From positions 1 through 16,529 of the forward strand of contig DASVQA010000034.1 of NCBI GenBank assembly GCA_036389375.1: a stretch of 16,529 nt of DNA, in the 5' to 3' direction. The translations under genes and the position numbers were made by a program. Positions 1 to 8,056 of this stretch are shown one piece after another. Source of the stretch: QHXQ01 sp036389375 (GTDB lineage: Bacteria; Acidobacteriota; Blastocatellia; Pyrinomonadales; Pyrinomonadaceae). Position 1 is the stretch's first letter. The number at the start of each line of letters is the position of its first letter. The notes under the pieces are model-generated. The model was given only the letters and a program-made list of their open reading frames with translations, did no database searches and was not told where the DNA came from.

Positions 1-874
1 TGAAGCCGGGCTTCTTCTTGTTCTGCGCCGCAAGCTTCTCGAACATCGTGGACATCGCACCCGGATCATAGCCGGCGGCGTACATGTACTGCACGCCGAG
101 CTTGTCGGCTTCCGATTCGGCCGCGCGGCTGAATTTCAGAAACGCCGCGAGCAGACCGAAGCCGGCCAAGTTCTGATAGATCATGCCGGTGATGCCGCCC
201 GTGAAGATCGAGCCGATCATCGCGCCGATCTCCATGGCGCTACCCTTCGCCTGATTCTCGACGGCGTGGCGCGCGGCGACGTGCGCGATCTCATGCGCCA
301 TCACGCCCGCCACTTCCGCCTCGTTGTCGGCGGCCAGCAGCAGCCCTTTGTTCACGTAGAAGAAGCCGCCGGGCAGGGCGAAGGCGTTGACCTCGTCGGA
401 GTCAATGACTTTGATGGTGAAGGGAATTTTGGAGTCCGAGTGGAGCACGATGTTCTGCCCGACGCGGTTGACGTACTCCGTGATCACGGGGTCGTCCACG
501 AATTTCGCCTCGCGGTCAACTTCCGCCGCGAGTTGGCGACCCAGCGCGACCTCTTTTTCGAGCGAGCCGGCCATCTTCGCCCAGATGCCCGTGTTGATGT
601 TGCGCTTGCCGATCATGCGCGGGTCTTCGTTGGTCGAAAGCGGGCGACGCGGATCGTTATCAACCGCCGCGGCCGTAGCCGTCTCGTCGGTCTTCTTCTG
701 CTCCTTCTTCGCTTTCTTATCCTTCGGATCGCTGTCGGACTTGGCGGCGGTCTGCTGCGTCGGCTGCTGCTGCTGCTCCTGCTGCGGGCGCGGCGCGGCG
801 GCGGCGAGCGTGCCACCGAACAGGCTGAGGCCGAGCGCGGTCGCTATTAGCTTGCGTGCGAATTGACTGAACAT
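1..874 (-). CDS. M48 family zinc metalloprotease, exported (C-terminus beyond window)
   Basis: This is a peptidase of the M48 (BepA/YfgC or Oma1-like) type, expected to act in the periplasm or at the envelope in protein quality control. I translated 291 codons. Residues 1-27 form a signal peptide with a hydrophobic ALGLSLFGGTLAAA core. Residues 28-75 are a low-complexity linker rich in Gln and Lys. The catalytic domain follows. The zinc motif HEIAH is at 194-198, and the third ligand is expected in the ExxxD motif (E253-D257) within SRAAESEADKLG. The family-typical AFALPGGFFYVNKGLL precedes the zinc site. The ATG start at 874 has a GGAG ribosome site 8 bases upstream. The reading frame is still open at position 1, so any C-terminal TPR region would lie outside. 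The family call is firm from the motifs. The substrate is unknown. Confidence 0.93.
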   Translation of the reverse strand, partial: MFSQFARKLIATALGLSLFGGTLAAAAPRPQQEQQQQPTQQTAAKSDSDPKDKKAKKEQKKTDETATAAAVDNDPRRPLSTNEDPRMIGKRNINTGIWAKMAGSLEKEVALGRQLAAEVDREAKFVDDPVITEYVNRVGQNIVLHSDSKIPFTIKVIDSDEVNAFALPGGFFYVNKGLLLAADNEAEVAGVMAHEIAHVAARHAVENQAKGSAMEIGAMIGSIFTGGITGMIYQNLAGFGLLAAFLKFSRAAESEADKLGVQYMYAAGYDPGAMSTMFEKLAAQNKKKPGF

Positions 875-1437
875 CTTGGCATCTCCGATCAAAACTGCTT
901 GCGTACCATTCAAGTGGCCGCCGGGGGAGAGCGGAGGAGTTTCGTCGCCTTTGCTCCCGGTTTGACCCGCTCAACGCCTGTCCGTCGGGGCAGGCGGCTC
1001 AAAATTTCGCGTCTTAATCTGTCAGAGCGCGACTGGCTGCAACACGTTAGGCCGGCGCGTGGGGCGAAGCGGTCACGGTTTGCTGCATAGCGCGTAACTC
1101 TTTGATGCAGCGGGGCGCGGAAGCGTTTCCGCTACCGCGGCCTAAAAATTTCGCCGGGCCTTTGCGTCGGAAAAGAGGGGTTGCCGGGGGCGCTTCTTGT
1201 TCGGCTTAACATCCGTCCACGCCATTATAACAGCGCGCCGGGAAAAGTATAGCCGCGCGTCAGCCGCTGTTGGCCGGGCGGCAGGCTGGCAACTTTGCAC
1301 CACAATGTCGCCCAAAAACATGACGGCGGCAGCGGCCAGCGCTAAGCCCTCAAGCGCCGGATAATTTCCCGTAAAAGTTAGCGCGCGCAGATGTGCCGAA
1401 GGAGAGGAGGAGCGCCACCGATAGCGTGTTAGCCGTG
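875..1437. other. Intergenic region without a supported gene
   Basis: No gene is supported in these 563 bases. Reading frames here are Arg/Ala-rich and show no recognisable domain. On the minus strand a TATAAT hexamer lies at 1224-1229 and could be the -10 box of a distant promoter for the M48 gene, but no good -35 box sits at the right spacing. A small perfect hairpin is at 1117-1132 (GCGGAA/TTCCGC, 4-base loop). It has no T-run on either side, so I do not call it a terminator. Confidence 0.5.
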
Positions 1438-3243
1438 TCAATACTTTAGCCGCTTGTGCGCCTTCTGCGGCCGTGCCTGCTTTAGACAATGGGCTGCCAG
1501 CGCCAGAATCGCGGTCGCGCGCAGCGGCGGGTGCTCCAAACGTTGCGCTAAGGCTAGTGTCCCTTCAAAATCGTAGGCGGCCAAGGCTGGGACTGTATTT
1601 TCCAGACTAAAGCCACGCAGTTGGTACGTAGCGTAGATCGTGAAGCCGCGCCCCTGCACGCGGCGGGACAAGGCGAGACTGTTTAGATCGGGTGCGCCGA
1701 CCGCATTGATGGCCCGTACCGCATCGCTCAACACTTCGAGCGCCCGCGCAGGATCGAACTTCGCATAGAGATAGACCACCCCAAGCATAGTGCGTGCTTT
1801 CTCATCGGTGTCCGGCGCTTTGGCCGCCGCCGCCGCGACGTGATCCAGCAACTCCCGCGCGCGCGCCCTATCGTCAAAACTCTTCTCTAGTACCTGTGCG
1901 GCGATCTCGAATAACAGATACGCGCGGTGTTCAAGCACCTCAACTTTTTCGGCCAGCCTTGTGGCGTCGTCGAAGCGCCGCTCGGCCAGCGCCTCTTGCG
2001 TCTGTTTGAAGTAACACCAGTTGAACAGTTGATGCCGGAGATCGCTATCCTCGACTTGAGCTAACAGCTTTTCCACGCGCTCAATCTGCTCCGCGTCCGT
2101 GGCCGCCATCAGGGCGTGTGCGATGAGCGCGTCCCTGCGCGGGGAATTGGTCGCCTGTTCCGCCTTCTCAATAAAGGTCGTAAAAGGGTCGTGCAACTCA
2201 TCGCGTTGCCGCTGCCATTGGGCCGTGATGTTTTGCACCTCCTCTGTCGAAAGGTAGGCGGCCGCACTCGTCCGCAACAGCCGCGCGCGCTCAAGGAACG
2301 CCGGCTGAGACTGGCTGATGAACTGCTCCAAGCCGCTCAGGGCGAGGTGTAGCTGGGCCAGTTCAGTGCTATCGCTCGGTGCGCCGGTTTGGCCGGAGAG
2401 TTGTTGGATCAGGCTGTCGCCGCGTTGCAGCAGGGCGGCCATGAATAGTTGTTGCGCCCGCGCGTTGGGCGTGAATTGGCGGGGAACCTGGAGGAAGATG
2501 GCCGGCGCTTCCGGCCCCGCCGGGCGGTTCAACCCGAAGGGGTAGGCCGACAAGTAGAGCAGCTTACTGATGGGCGCTTTAGCATACCCGCTCAGCGCTT
2601 CGAGGTAGAGTTGATCGGCGGCGGGTTGATCCATTTCCGCCAACCTGTAAAGAAAGTCCGCGAGTTGCACGGAAGCAGGATATTGAAAGGAACTTCTGGC
2701 AAGCGCAACGGCCAATTCCTTGTTAGCGGGCAGCAGCAAGGTGGCGAGACCCAGCACTTCAGCCCCGCCTACCTGATGCGGAGTTAGCTGCGCGGTGGGG
2801 TCGGCATTGTCTTTAACAACGTCCGTGAACCGGGCCGAGAGTCGTTTGGCCCACTCCGCGTCGTGCCGCGCGATTGCCTGTAACACCATTGGGCGCGCGT
2901 CTTCGGGCGCAGCCGTGGCCGGGCGTTTTGACTGCGCCTCTTCATCCTTGCGCAGAAAGTGGGCCTCGGCCGCTTCATAGGCATCGGCGAAGAGTGTGCG
3001 TGCCGTTTCGCGCTGGACGGGCCAGAGCAGTTCCGCCGCACGGAGCATGATCGAAATGCGCGGGATCGTCTGATTAAAAGCTTTCGCCTTATCTAGCTGT
3101 TGCTGAATCAAGAGCAGCGCGCGCGTCTGGTCACAGGGCGGCAGGGGCGCTTCCTGCCCGCGCGTGACCTGAGGCGTGCTGACCGCGCAGACAAGCAGCA
3201 GCAAGGCATAGGCGGATAGACATCTGCCGGGTAGCCAGCGCAA
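1438..3243 (-). CDS. Exported alpha-helical repeat protein of unknown function
   Basis: This 601-residue protein belongs to no family I recognise. Residues 1-29 look like a signal peptide (hydrophobic AYALLLLVCAVS, then TRGQ). The rest is almost entirely predicted helix, with repeated Ala/Leu/Glu-rich helical pairs such as DDRARARELLDHVAAAA and DPARALEVLSDAVRAI. This resembles a divergent TPR or solenoid scaffold. No catalytic motif is visible. The start is a TTG at 3243-3241. It is supported by an ideal AAGGAG ribosome site 6 bases upstream and by the signal peptide beginning at once. The stop is TGA at 1438. It lies 132 bases downstream of the 230-residue exported-protein gene on the same strand, with a long palindrome between them, so co-transcription is uncertain. 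A secreted or periplasmic scaffold is my inference. Confidence 0.8.
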   Translation of the reverse strand: MRWLPGRCLSAYALLLLVCAVSTPQVTRGQEAPLPPCDQTRALLLIQQQLDKAKAFNQTIPRISIMLRAAELLWPVQRETARTLFADAYEAAEAHFLRKDEEAQSKRPATAAPEDARPMVLQAIARHDAEWAKRLSARFTDVVKDNADPTAQLTPHQVGGAEVLGLATLLLPANKELAVALARSSFQYPASVQLADFLYRLAEMDQPAADQLYLEALSGYAKAPISKLLYLSAYPFGLNRPAGPEAPAIFLQVPRQFTPNARAQQLFMAALLQRGDSLIQQLSGQTGAPSDSTELAQLHLALSGLEQFISQSQPAFLERARLLRTSAAAYLSTEEVQNITAQWQRQRDELHDPFTTFIEKAEQATNSPRRDALIAHALMAATDAEQIERVEKLLAQVEDSDLRHQLFNWCYFKQTQEALAERRFDDATRLAEKVEVLEHRAYLLFEIAAQVLEKSFDDRARARELLDHVAAAAAKAPDTDEKARTMLGVVYLYAKFDPARALEVLSDAVRAINAVGAPDLNSLALSRRVQGRGFTIYATYQLRGFSLENTVPALAAYDFEGTLALAQRLEHPPLRATAILALAAHCLKQARPQKAHKRLKY

Positions 3244-3319
3244 GACGATCTCCTTGATTCAACGGCCGGCGCGCAAAGACTAAGGTTGCGATAGATGCAG
3301 CGACCGTGCTTCATTATCG

Positions 3320-3370
3320 GCAGCGCGCGCACACGCACGGGCCGAAGGCCCGTGCGTGTGCGCGCGTTGC
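3320..3370. repeat. Long intergenic palindrome (24-bp stem, GAA loop)
   Basis: Positions 3325-3343 and 3347-3365 are perfect 19-base inverted repeats around a three-base GAA loop. The pairing continues outward to 3320/3370 with a single G-T mismatch, giving a stem of 24 positions. It begins 5 bases after the stop codon of the minus-strand gene ending at 3376, so it may end or stabilise that transcript. No T-run follows on the minus strand, so it is not a classical intrinsic terminator. A dispersed intergenic palindromic element is the alternative. Confidence 0.85.
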
Positions 3371-3375
3371 GCGGC

Positions 3376-4068
3376 TTAGTCGAGGAGGTTACAGATTGCG
3401 TTGTCACAAGTGGTGCCGAAGTTGGTGCATAGCTCGCCTTCGCCGGTATCGCACTCGTAATGGTCGCCGTGTTTCTTGCACGTCTGGTTGGCACAGCCGC
3501 CGCCGCCAGCATCAAGGGCGGACATGAGTTTGACGGCTTTGGCCGTGAACGGGTCGCCCCATTTCCACTTCGGGGCACTAGTGTAACGCACCTCGCTCAC
3601 CGCGACCTCAATGCGGTAATCTCCGTCCAGCCGGCCGTGCTTAATCAACGGCTGCCAGATATGCTCAAACATCACGACGGGATATTGCACTTGCGTCTTC
3701 CCGCCGGGTGGCAACGCGTGCGGCAATTCGATGAGCGGCGTCTCGCCTTGTCGTAAGACAGTGCGGCGATTGTCCTCAGTTACGAGGAACCACTTAAGCT
3801 TCACTGCGGCGACCGAGTCAGCCGCGTTGTTCTTCACAAAGGTCGCCGTCGCCCCCTTATCAACCTCTGACGTTACGCTCACGACCAGCACCGGGCGCAA
3901 GTTGAACCCCGGCCCCATGTAACCGTGATAGCCGATTGACCATTTTCCGCCCGGAGTTGCCCGTTCTTGTCCTGCGGTCGCTGCCCCTGTGCTGACAGCG
4001 ACCGTGAGGGCCAGACAGACGGCGAGGAAGCAAACCGCAATCATTGTCCTGCTAGACAGGTATTTCAT
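3376..4068 (-). CDS. Exported protein with Cys-rich C-terminal tail, unknown function
   Basis: This 230-residue protein has a clear signal peptide at residues 1-33 (basic start, hydrophobic IAVCFLAVCLALTVAVS, cleavage probably near ATA-GQ). Residues 40-180 look like a beta-rich domain, with alternating strands such as LRPVLVVSVTSEV and DYRIEVAVSEVRY. The last 40 residues contain six cysteines in GCANQTC, YECD, ELCTN, TTCD and AICNLLD, which suggests disulfides in the exported state. I do not recognise the family. The ATG at 4068 is preceded by AAAGGAG at 7 bases. A TTGACA-17-TAGACT promoter lies at 4193-4221. The gene for the 601-residue exported protein follows on the same strand. The gene and its export are well supported. 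Any function would be a guess. Confidence 0.85.
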   Translation of the reverse strand: MKYLSSRTMIAVCFLAVCLALTVAVSTGAATAGQERATPGGKWSIGYHGYMGPGFNLRPVLVVSVTSEVDKGATATFVKNNAADSVAAVKLKWFLVTEDNRRTVLRQGETPLIELPHALPPGGKTQVQYPVVMFEHIWQPLIKHGRLDGDYRIEVAVSEVRYTSAPKWKWGDPFTAKAVKLMSALDAGGGGCANQTCKKHGDHYECDTGEGELCTNFGTTCDNAICNLLD

Positions 4069-4192
4069 GATTTAGCTCCTTTCAGGCGAGGTTGAGGGCG
4101 AGGACAAAGTTGGCCGCATGGTAGAGCCGTCTGCGCCGCATGAGGTCAACGCTGAAGTTCCCTAGCGGGGAAGTTGGTCGGGAACGGGCCGG

Positions 4193-4221
4193 AGTCTATG
4201 CCCTTTAAAAAGCAGTGTCAA
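4193..4221 (-). promoter_or_regulatory. Sigma70-type promoter for the Cys-tail exported protein gene
   Basis: On the minus strand a consensus -35 TTGACA (4221-4216) is followed after exactly 17 bases by TAGACT (4198-4193), which matches four of six bases of the -10 consensus. Transcription would start near 4186 and give a leader of about 118 bases before the ATG at 4068. This is a sequence match only. Confidence 0.6.
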
Positions 4222-4459
4222 GAAATAATTAAGCGCTGATTTCCCAATAATTTCCGCCATCTCCGCGTAGCTTAACGGGGCTGCGCCAGCGGCTAAAGGG
4301 CTTGCTCAAGCTGACGGCCTGCCTTAGCAATGACGTGCCGAAAGTTATATTGATTGCGTGCGCGCAGGCCCGCGTGCTAGATTCAGAAGTGGCCCCACCC
4401 ACCCCGCGCCGTGACGGGCTTCACGGTCGCCGGCAGCCATCATCTCAACATCATAGGGC
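4222..4459. other. Divergent intergenic region, upstream of the large ATPase gene
   Basis: This is the plus-strand half of the divergent gap. The only plus-strand promoter I can propose is TTAGCA (4324-4329), a 16-base spacer, then TATATT (4346-4351), about 110 bases before the ATG at 4460. It is a weak match. A 6-bp hairpin CCGTGA/TCACGG lies near 4409-4426. No gene is visible. Confidence 0.3.
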
Positions 4460-7400
4460 ATGAAACGATCTCAGGATAAGATCAAGGACTACGTCGAGCC
4501 GCAAGCCTTCGACGAGGTTAGGGATTTTGCGGCCGACCCGGCCCGCATCGTCGCCGCCTACCGCTTCACCGACGCCACCTCAGACCTGCTCGCGCGCTGG
4601 CTCGACATGCTCGCCGACCTGCCGGCCGGGCGCGGCGCGGCGCGTGCTCTGGCGGGCTTGCGCGGCGTCGGCAAAAGCCACCTGCTCGCTACCTTCGGGG
4701 CGCTCGTCGCCGCGCCGGAGTTGCGCCCACGTGTGACGGACGCGCACGTCGCCGTCAGCGCCAAGCGTCTGTCGGGGCGACGCGCCGTCGTCGTCCGCGT
4801 CGAACGCGGCACGCGCCCGACGCTCGTCGAAGAGTTGCGCGCCGCCTGTATCGCCGCTTTCGGGCGCGAGGCGGCGGAGTGGCCCGCCGACCCGGTCGAA
4901 CTCATGGGCGCGGCGGTCGCGCACGCACGCGGCGGCACGCTCATCCTCGTCATTGACACAGCCTACGGGCGCGAGCAGCGCGTCGAACGCGACGACGGCC
5001 CGCTCCTCAGCCAACTCGCCACCGCCGCGCAAGCGACGTCCGCCTTCGTCGCCCTCGCGCTCGACGACGACATCGCCGGCGCGGACGGCATCAACGCCGC
5101 GCTCGTGCGAACTTACCAGATCGACTATCTCGAACCGGAACACCTCTATCACGTCGCCGACCTCTACCTGCTGCGCAAACAGGCGCAGGCGCGCACCGCG
5201 CTCCACGAAATCTACCTGACGCTGCGGCACACCATCCCGAACTTTAATTGGAGCGAGCCGCGCTTCGCCGCGCTCTATCCCGTCCACCCGCTCGTCGCCG
5301 ACGTGGCGGCGGCCGTGCGCCTCTACGCGCCGACCTTCGCCTTCCTGCCCTTCGCCGCCACCGCTGCCTTACAGGCGCTCAACCGGCCCGCGCTCTCGCT
5401 CGTGCTGCTCGACGAAGTCTTCGACCGCACGGAAGAGGAACTGCGCGCCGGGCAGGATTTGCAGGAAGCCTTTGCGACCTACGACGAACTGAGCACCAAC
5501 GGCGTCGCGCAATTCCCGGCCATGCAGCGCCTGCAAGTGCGGCTTGTCCTGAAACTACTCTTCATCCTCTCGCTCGACGGGCGCGGCGCGTCGGCGCGCG
5601 ACCTCTGCGCGGCGCTTTTGTTCCACGACGAGTCTGCGCCACAGGCCGCCGTCCTGCGCATCGAAGCGATGCTGCAAAAGCTTGCCTCGCTTGCGCCCGC
5701 CGGTGGCTTGCCCGCACGCGCCCAGCAGGACGAACTCCATTATCGTTTCCGCATCGGCGCGACCAACGAGTTTGACGCTGCCCTAGCTGCTGCCATCGAG
5801 CGTCTGCCGGCCGACGAAGCTGCGCTCGAAGCCCTGTTGCGCAGCTTCGCCCGCGCGCGCTTCGAGGACTGGCCCCTGAGCGCCGACGACGAAGCAGCAA
5901 CGGTCGAGCTACACATCAACTGGCGCGGCACGAGCCGGCGCGGGCGGTTTACGCCGCCGCAAAGCGCCCACGCGCAGCCGTCGTCCGCCAACGCCGCGCA
6001 TTACGAATGGGAGTTGCTCGCGCTCGATGCGAACGGTGCGCCCGACGGCGGAGCCGCCGGCCAGAATTTGCGCCAGCCGGGCGCGCAAGGCGAACAGCCG
6101 CCGCTCGCGCTCGTCTGGCAACCGGCCCGCATGACGGCGGACGACGCGCTCGTGCTGCGGCGACTGTCGGCGCTCGGCCTAGACCCGACGCTCGCCGACT
6201 TTGAAGAGCCGGCTCTTGCCGCGCGCGCTGCGCTCAGCAAACAGGCCGAACACATCTGGGTGCGGCTCTATCTGGACGAAGGCTCGATGAGTTGCGCGGG
6301 CGCGCGCCTCAATCTGCGTGAGCACGCGCAGACTGCGCCGACCTTCGTGGCGCTGCTCGGCGCGTTGCTCGACGGGCCGCTCGCCGCGCGTTACCCGCAG
6401 CATCCGCAGTTCGCCGCGAGTCTCAGCGCAGAGCAATGTGCGCGCGTCGTCGAGTGCATGTTCGGCACAGTGCCGGAAGCGGATGCGCAGGACGTGATCG
6501 CGCAGTTTGCGCTGCCGCTGGGGCTTGCGCTCACGCGTCCCGACGGCACGCACACGCTCGAATGCGGTGCGGCGGCGCGCACGCAGCCCTGGTCGCAGAC
6601 CGCGCTTACGCTCGCCGAATCGGCCGGCAAGGCCGGCGTCACCTTTACCGAAATGCAGGCGGCGCTCGGGCGTGCGCCGTTCGGTTTGACGGCGGCGGCG
6701 CAGCACCTCGTTATCGCCGCGCTCGTCGCACAGCGCCGGCTCGAACTCATCATGGCGAACGGCGCACGACGCGGGCGCGGCGCAGTTGCCGGCACGGTGG
6801 ATTGGCCGGACGTGTCGGGCGTTGCGTGCGCCATCGCTTCGCGGCAGGATGTCGCGGAGTTGACCGCTTGGGCGCGGGCTTTGACCGACGACGATGCGCT
6901 TGTGCCGTTCACGGAGGCGGGCGCACGCACGCGCGTCACGACGGCGCTGGCCGCGTGGCTCGAAGGTTGGCGCACGCAGGCGCTCGTCGGGCGCTGCGAA
7001 CAGTTGCCGGACGGCGGCTTGACGTTGCGCGCTTGGCAGTTGGTCAAGACCTTGCGCCGCACGTTCGGCGTGGCGGCCGAAGCGGTCGCCGCCGCACTCG
7101 CAGACTCGATCCCGCTCGAAGAAGGCTTGCAGCGCGTGGCCGATGCGTTCGGCAATTCGCCCACGCAACTCGCGGAGAGCCGCGCCGCCCGTGCCGCGCT
7201 CGTCGCCTATCTCGCGCGCCTCGCGCAACGCGAACGCGTGCGGGCTTATCTCGCGGGCGCAGAGCCAACCGGCGTGGAAGAGATCGAGTGCGCGCGGCGC
7301 GAGTTGTTAATCTCGGCCGACGACGCGCACAGTCTGTTTGACGACGACGCGTGCGCGCGCTTTGAACTGTTGTGGCAGGAGTTTCACACGCGCTACGCGG

Positions 7401-8056
7401 AGCATTACGCGGACTTGCACGAGCGCGCAGTCGGCGCACGAAGCGACCGCGAGACGATAGATGCGGCGCTGCGCGGCGACGCTTGGCGCGAGTTCGAGGC
7501 GCTGGCGCAACTGCCCTTCGTCAACCACCAGCCACGCCGCGAGGCCGATGCGCTCGTCACCGAACTGCGCCGCGCGCGTTGCGATCTGGACGTGCGCGCG
7601 CTGCTCGTCGCGCAGCCCGTCTGCGCCTGCTCGTTCCGTTTGACGCGTGCCACGCGTCTGCTCGCCGCCGCCGCACGGCTCGCCGCCGTCGTCGGCGAAG
7701 GACGCGCCGCCGCCCGCCGCACGCTCGCGCTCTTTCATCAACATCTCGCACGCGCGCTCAATCTGCTGGCGCGCGAGAAATCTTCCGCCACCGCCGCGCG
7801 CGCGGGCTTGCTGGCCGCCGCCTTCGCACGCGGCGAGAACCCTGCGCTGCTGGCGCGCGCGGACGTGCGCCTCATCGCGCGCGCCTTCGAGATCAGCCCG
7901 CCGCCCGAACCCTTGCGCGTGCCCGCGCCCGATCTCAATCACGGCTCTGTGACGCGCACGGCGCTGCACGCGCGCCTCGCCGGTTGGCTCGCCGATCTGC
8001 CCCACAGTCACACGCTCGTCGAGGTTGCTGCTAAGATGGAGGGCGATGCCGCGTGA
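4460..8056 (+). CDS. Large P-loop ATPase, PglY/DUF6079-like (BREX-type)
   Basis: This 1198-residue protein resembles the large ATPases of BREX/Pgl phage-resistance systems (PglY, DUF6079). The Walker A motif GLRGVGKS is at 66-73, within a stretch (YRFTDATSDLLARWLD, then ARALAGLRGVGKSHLLA) that recalls PglY/BrxC proteins. A hydrophobic strand ending in Asp (LILVID, 161-166, followed by TAYGRE) is the likely Walker B. YPVHP at 273-277 recalls the conserved YPxHP-type motif of these ATPases. The remaining ~900 residues are Ala/Arg-rich, largely helical and without an assignable domain. The ATG at 4460 has only a weak ribosome site (AGGG). The stop overlaps the next gene by 11 bases. No methyltransferase, PglZ phosphatase or other BREX gene is in the window. 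The P-loop ATPase call is firm. PglY/DUF6079 membership is pattern memory, and a defence role is inferred. Confidence 0.75.
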   Translation: MKRSQDKIKDYVEPQAFDEVRDFAADPARIVAAYRFTDATSDLLARWLDMLADLPAGRGAARALAGLRGVGKSHLLATFGALVAAPELRPRVTDAHVAVSAKRLSGRRAVVVRVERGTRPTLVEELRAACIAAFGREAAEWPADPVELMGAAVAHARGGTLILVIDTAYGREQRVERDDGPLLSQLATAAQATSAFVALALDDDIAGADGINAALVRTYQIDYLEPEHLYHVADLYLLRKQAQARTALHEIYLTLRHTIPNFNWSEPRFAALYPVHPLVADVAAAVRLYAPTFAFLPFAATAALQALNRPALSLVLLDEVFDRTEEELRAGQDLQEAFATYDELSTNGVAQFPAMQRLQVRLVLKLLFILSLDGRGASARDLCAALLFHDESAPQAAVLRIEAMLQKLASLAPAGGLPARAQQDELHYRFRIGATNEFDAALAAAIERLPADEAALEALLRSFARARFEDWPLSADDEAATVELHINWRGTSRRGRFTPPQSAHAQPSSANAAHYEWELLALDANGAPDGGAAGQNLRQPGAQGEQPPLALVWQPARMTADDALVLRRLSALGLDPTLADFEEPALAARAALSKQAEHIWVRLYLDEGSMSCAGARLNLREHAQTAPTFVALLGALLDGPLAARYPQHPQFAASLSAEQCARVVECMFGTVPEADAQDVIAQFALPLGLALTRPDGTHTLECGAAARTQPWSQTALTLAESAGKAGVTFTEMQAALGRAPFGLTAAAQHLVIAALVAQRRLELIMANGARRGRGAVAGTVDWPDVSGVACAIASRQDVAELTAWARALTDDDALVPFTEAGARTRVTTALAAWLEGWRTQALVGRCEQLPDGGLTLRAWQLVKTLRRTFGVAAEAVAAALADSIPLEEGLQRVADAFGNSPTQLAESRAARAALVAYLARLAQRERVRAYLAGAEPTGVEEIECARRELLISADDAHSLFDDDACARFELLWQEFHTRYAEHYADLHERAVGARSDRETIDAALRGDAWREFEALAQLPFVNHQPRREADALVTELRRARCDLDVRALLVAQPVCACSFRLTRATRLLAAAARLAAVVGEGRAAARRTLALFHQHLARALNLLAREKSSATAARAGLLAAAFARGENPALLARADVRLIARAFEISPPPEPLRVPAPDLNHGSVTRTALHARLAGWLADLPHSHTLVEVAAKMEGDAA

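Noticed and set aside
266..866. Plus-strand ORFs of 194 and 159 codons
   Set aside because: They are antisense to the M48 protease, whose zinc motifs and signal peptide are unmistakable. Their own translations are Arg/Val/Leu-rich without a domain.
1117..1132. 6-bp hairpin as a terminator of the 601-residue gene
   Set aside because: It lies about 300 bases past the stop codon and has no T-run.
1142..1489. Minus-strand 115-codon ORF after the 601-residue gene
   Set aside because: It overlaps the end of that gene by 52 bases in another frame and has no recognisable domain. One hydrophobic stretch alone is not enough evidence.
6179..7228. Minus-strand 349-codon ORF inside the large ATPase gene
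   Set aside because: Its very Arg-rich composition is typical of the antisense of Ala-rich, GC-rich coding DNA, as with many other frames across 4500-8000. The sense frame has coherent motifs.
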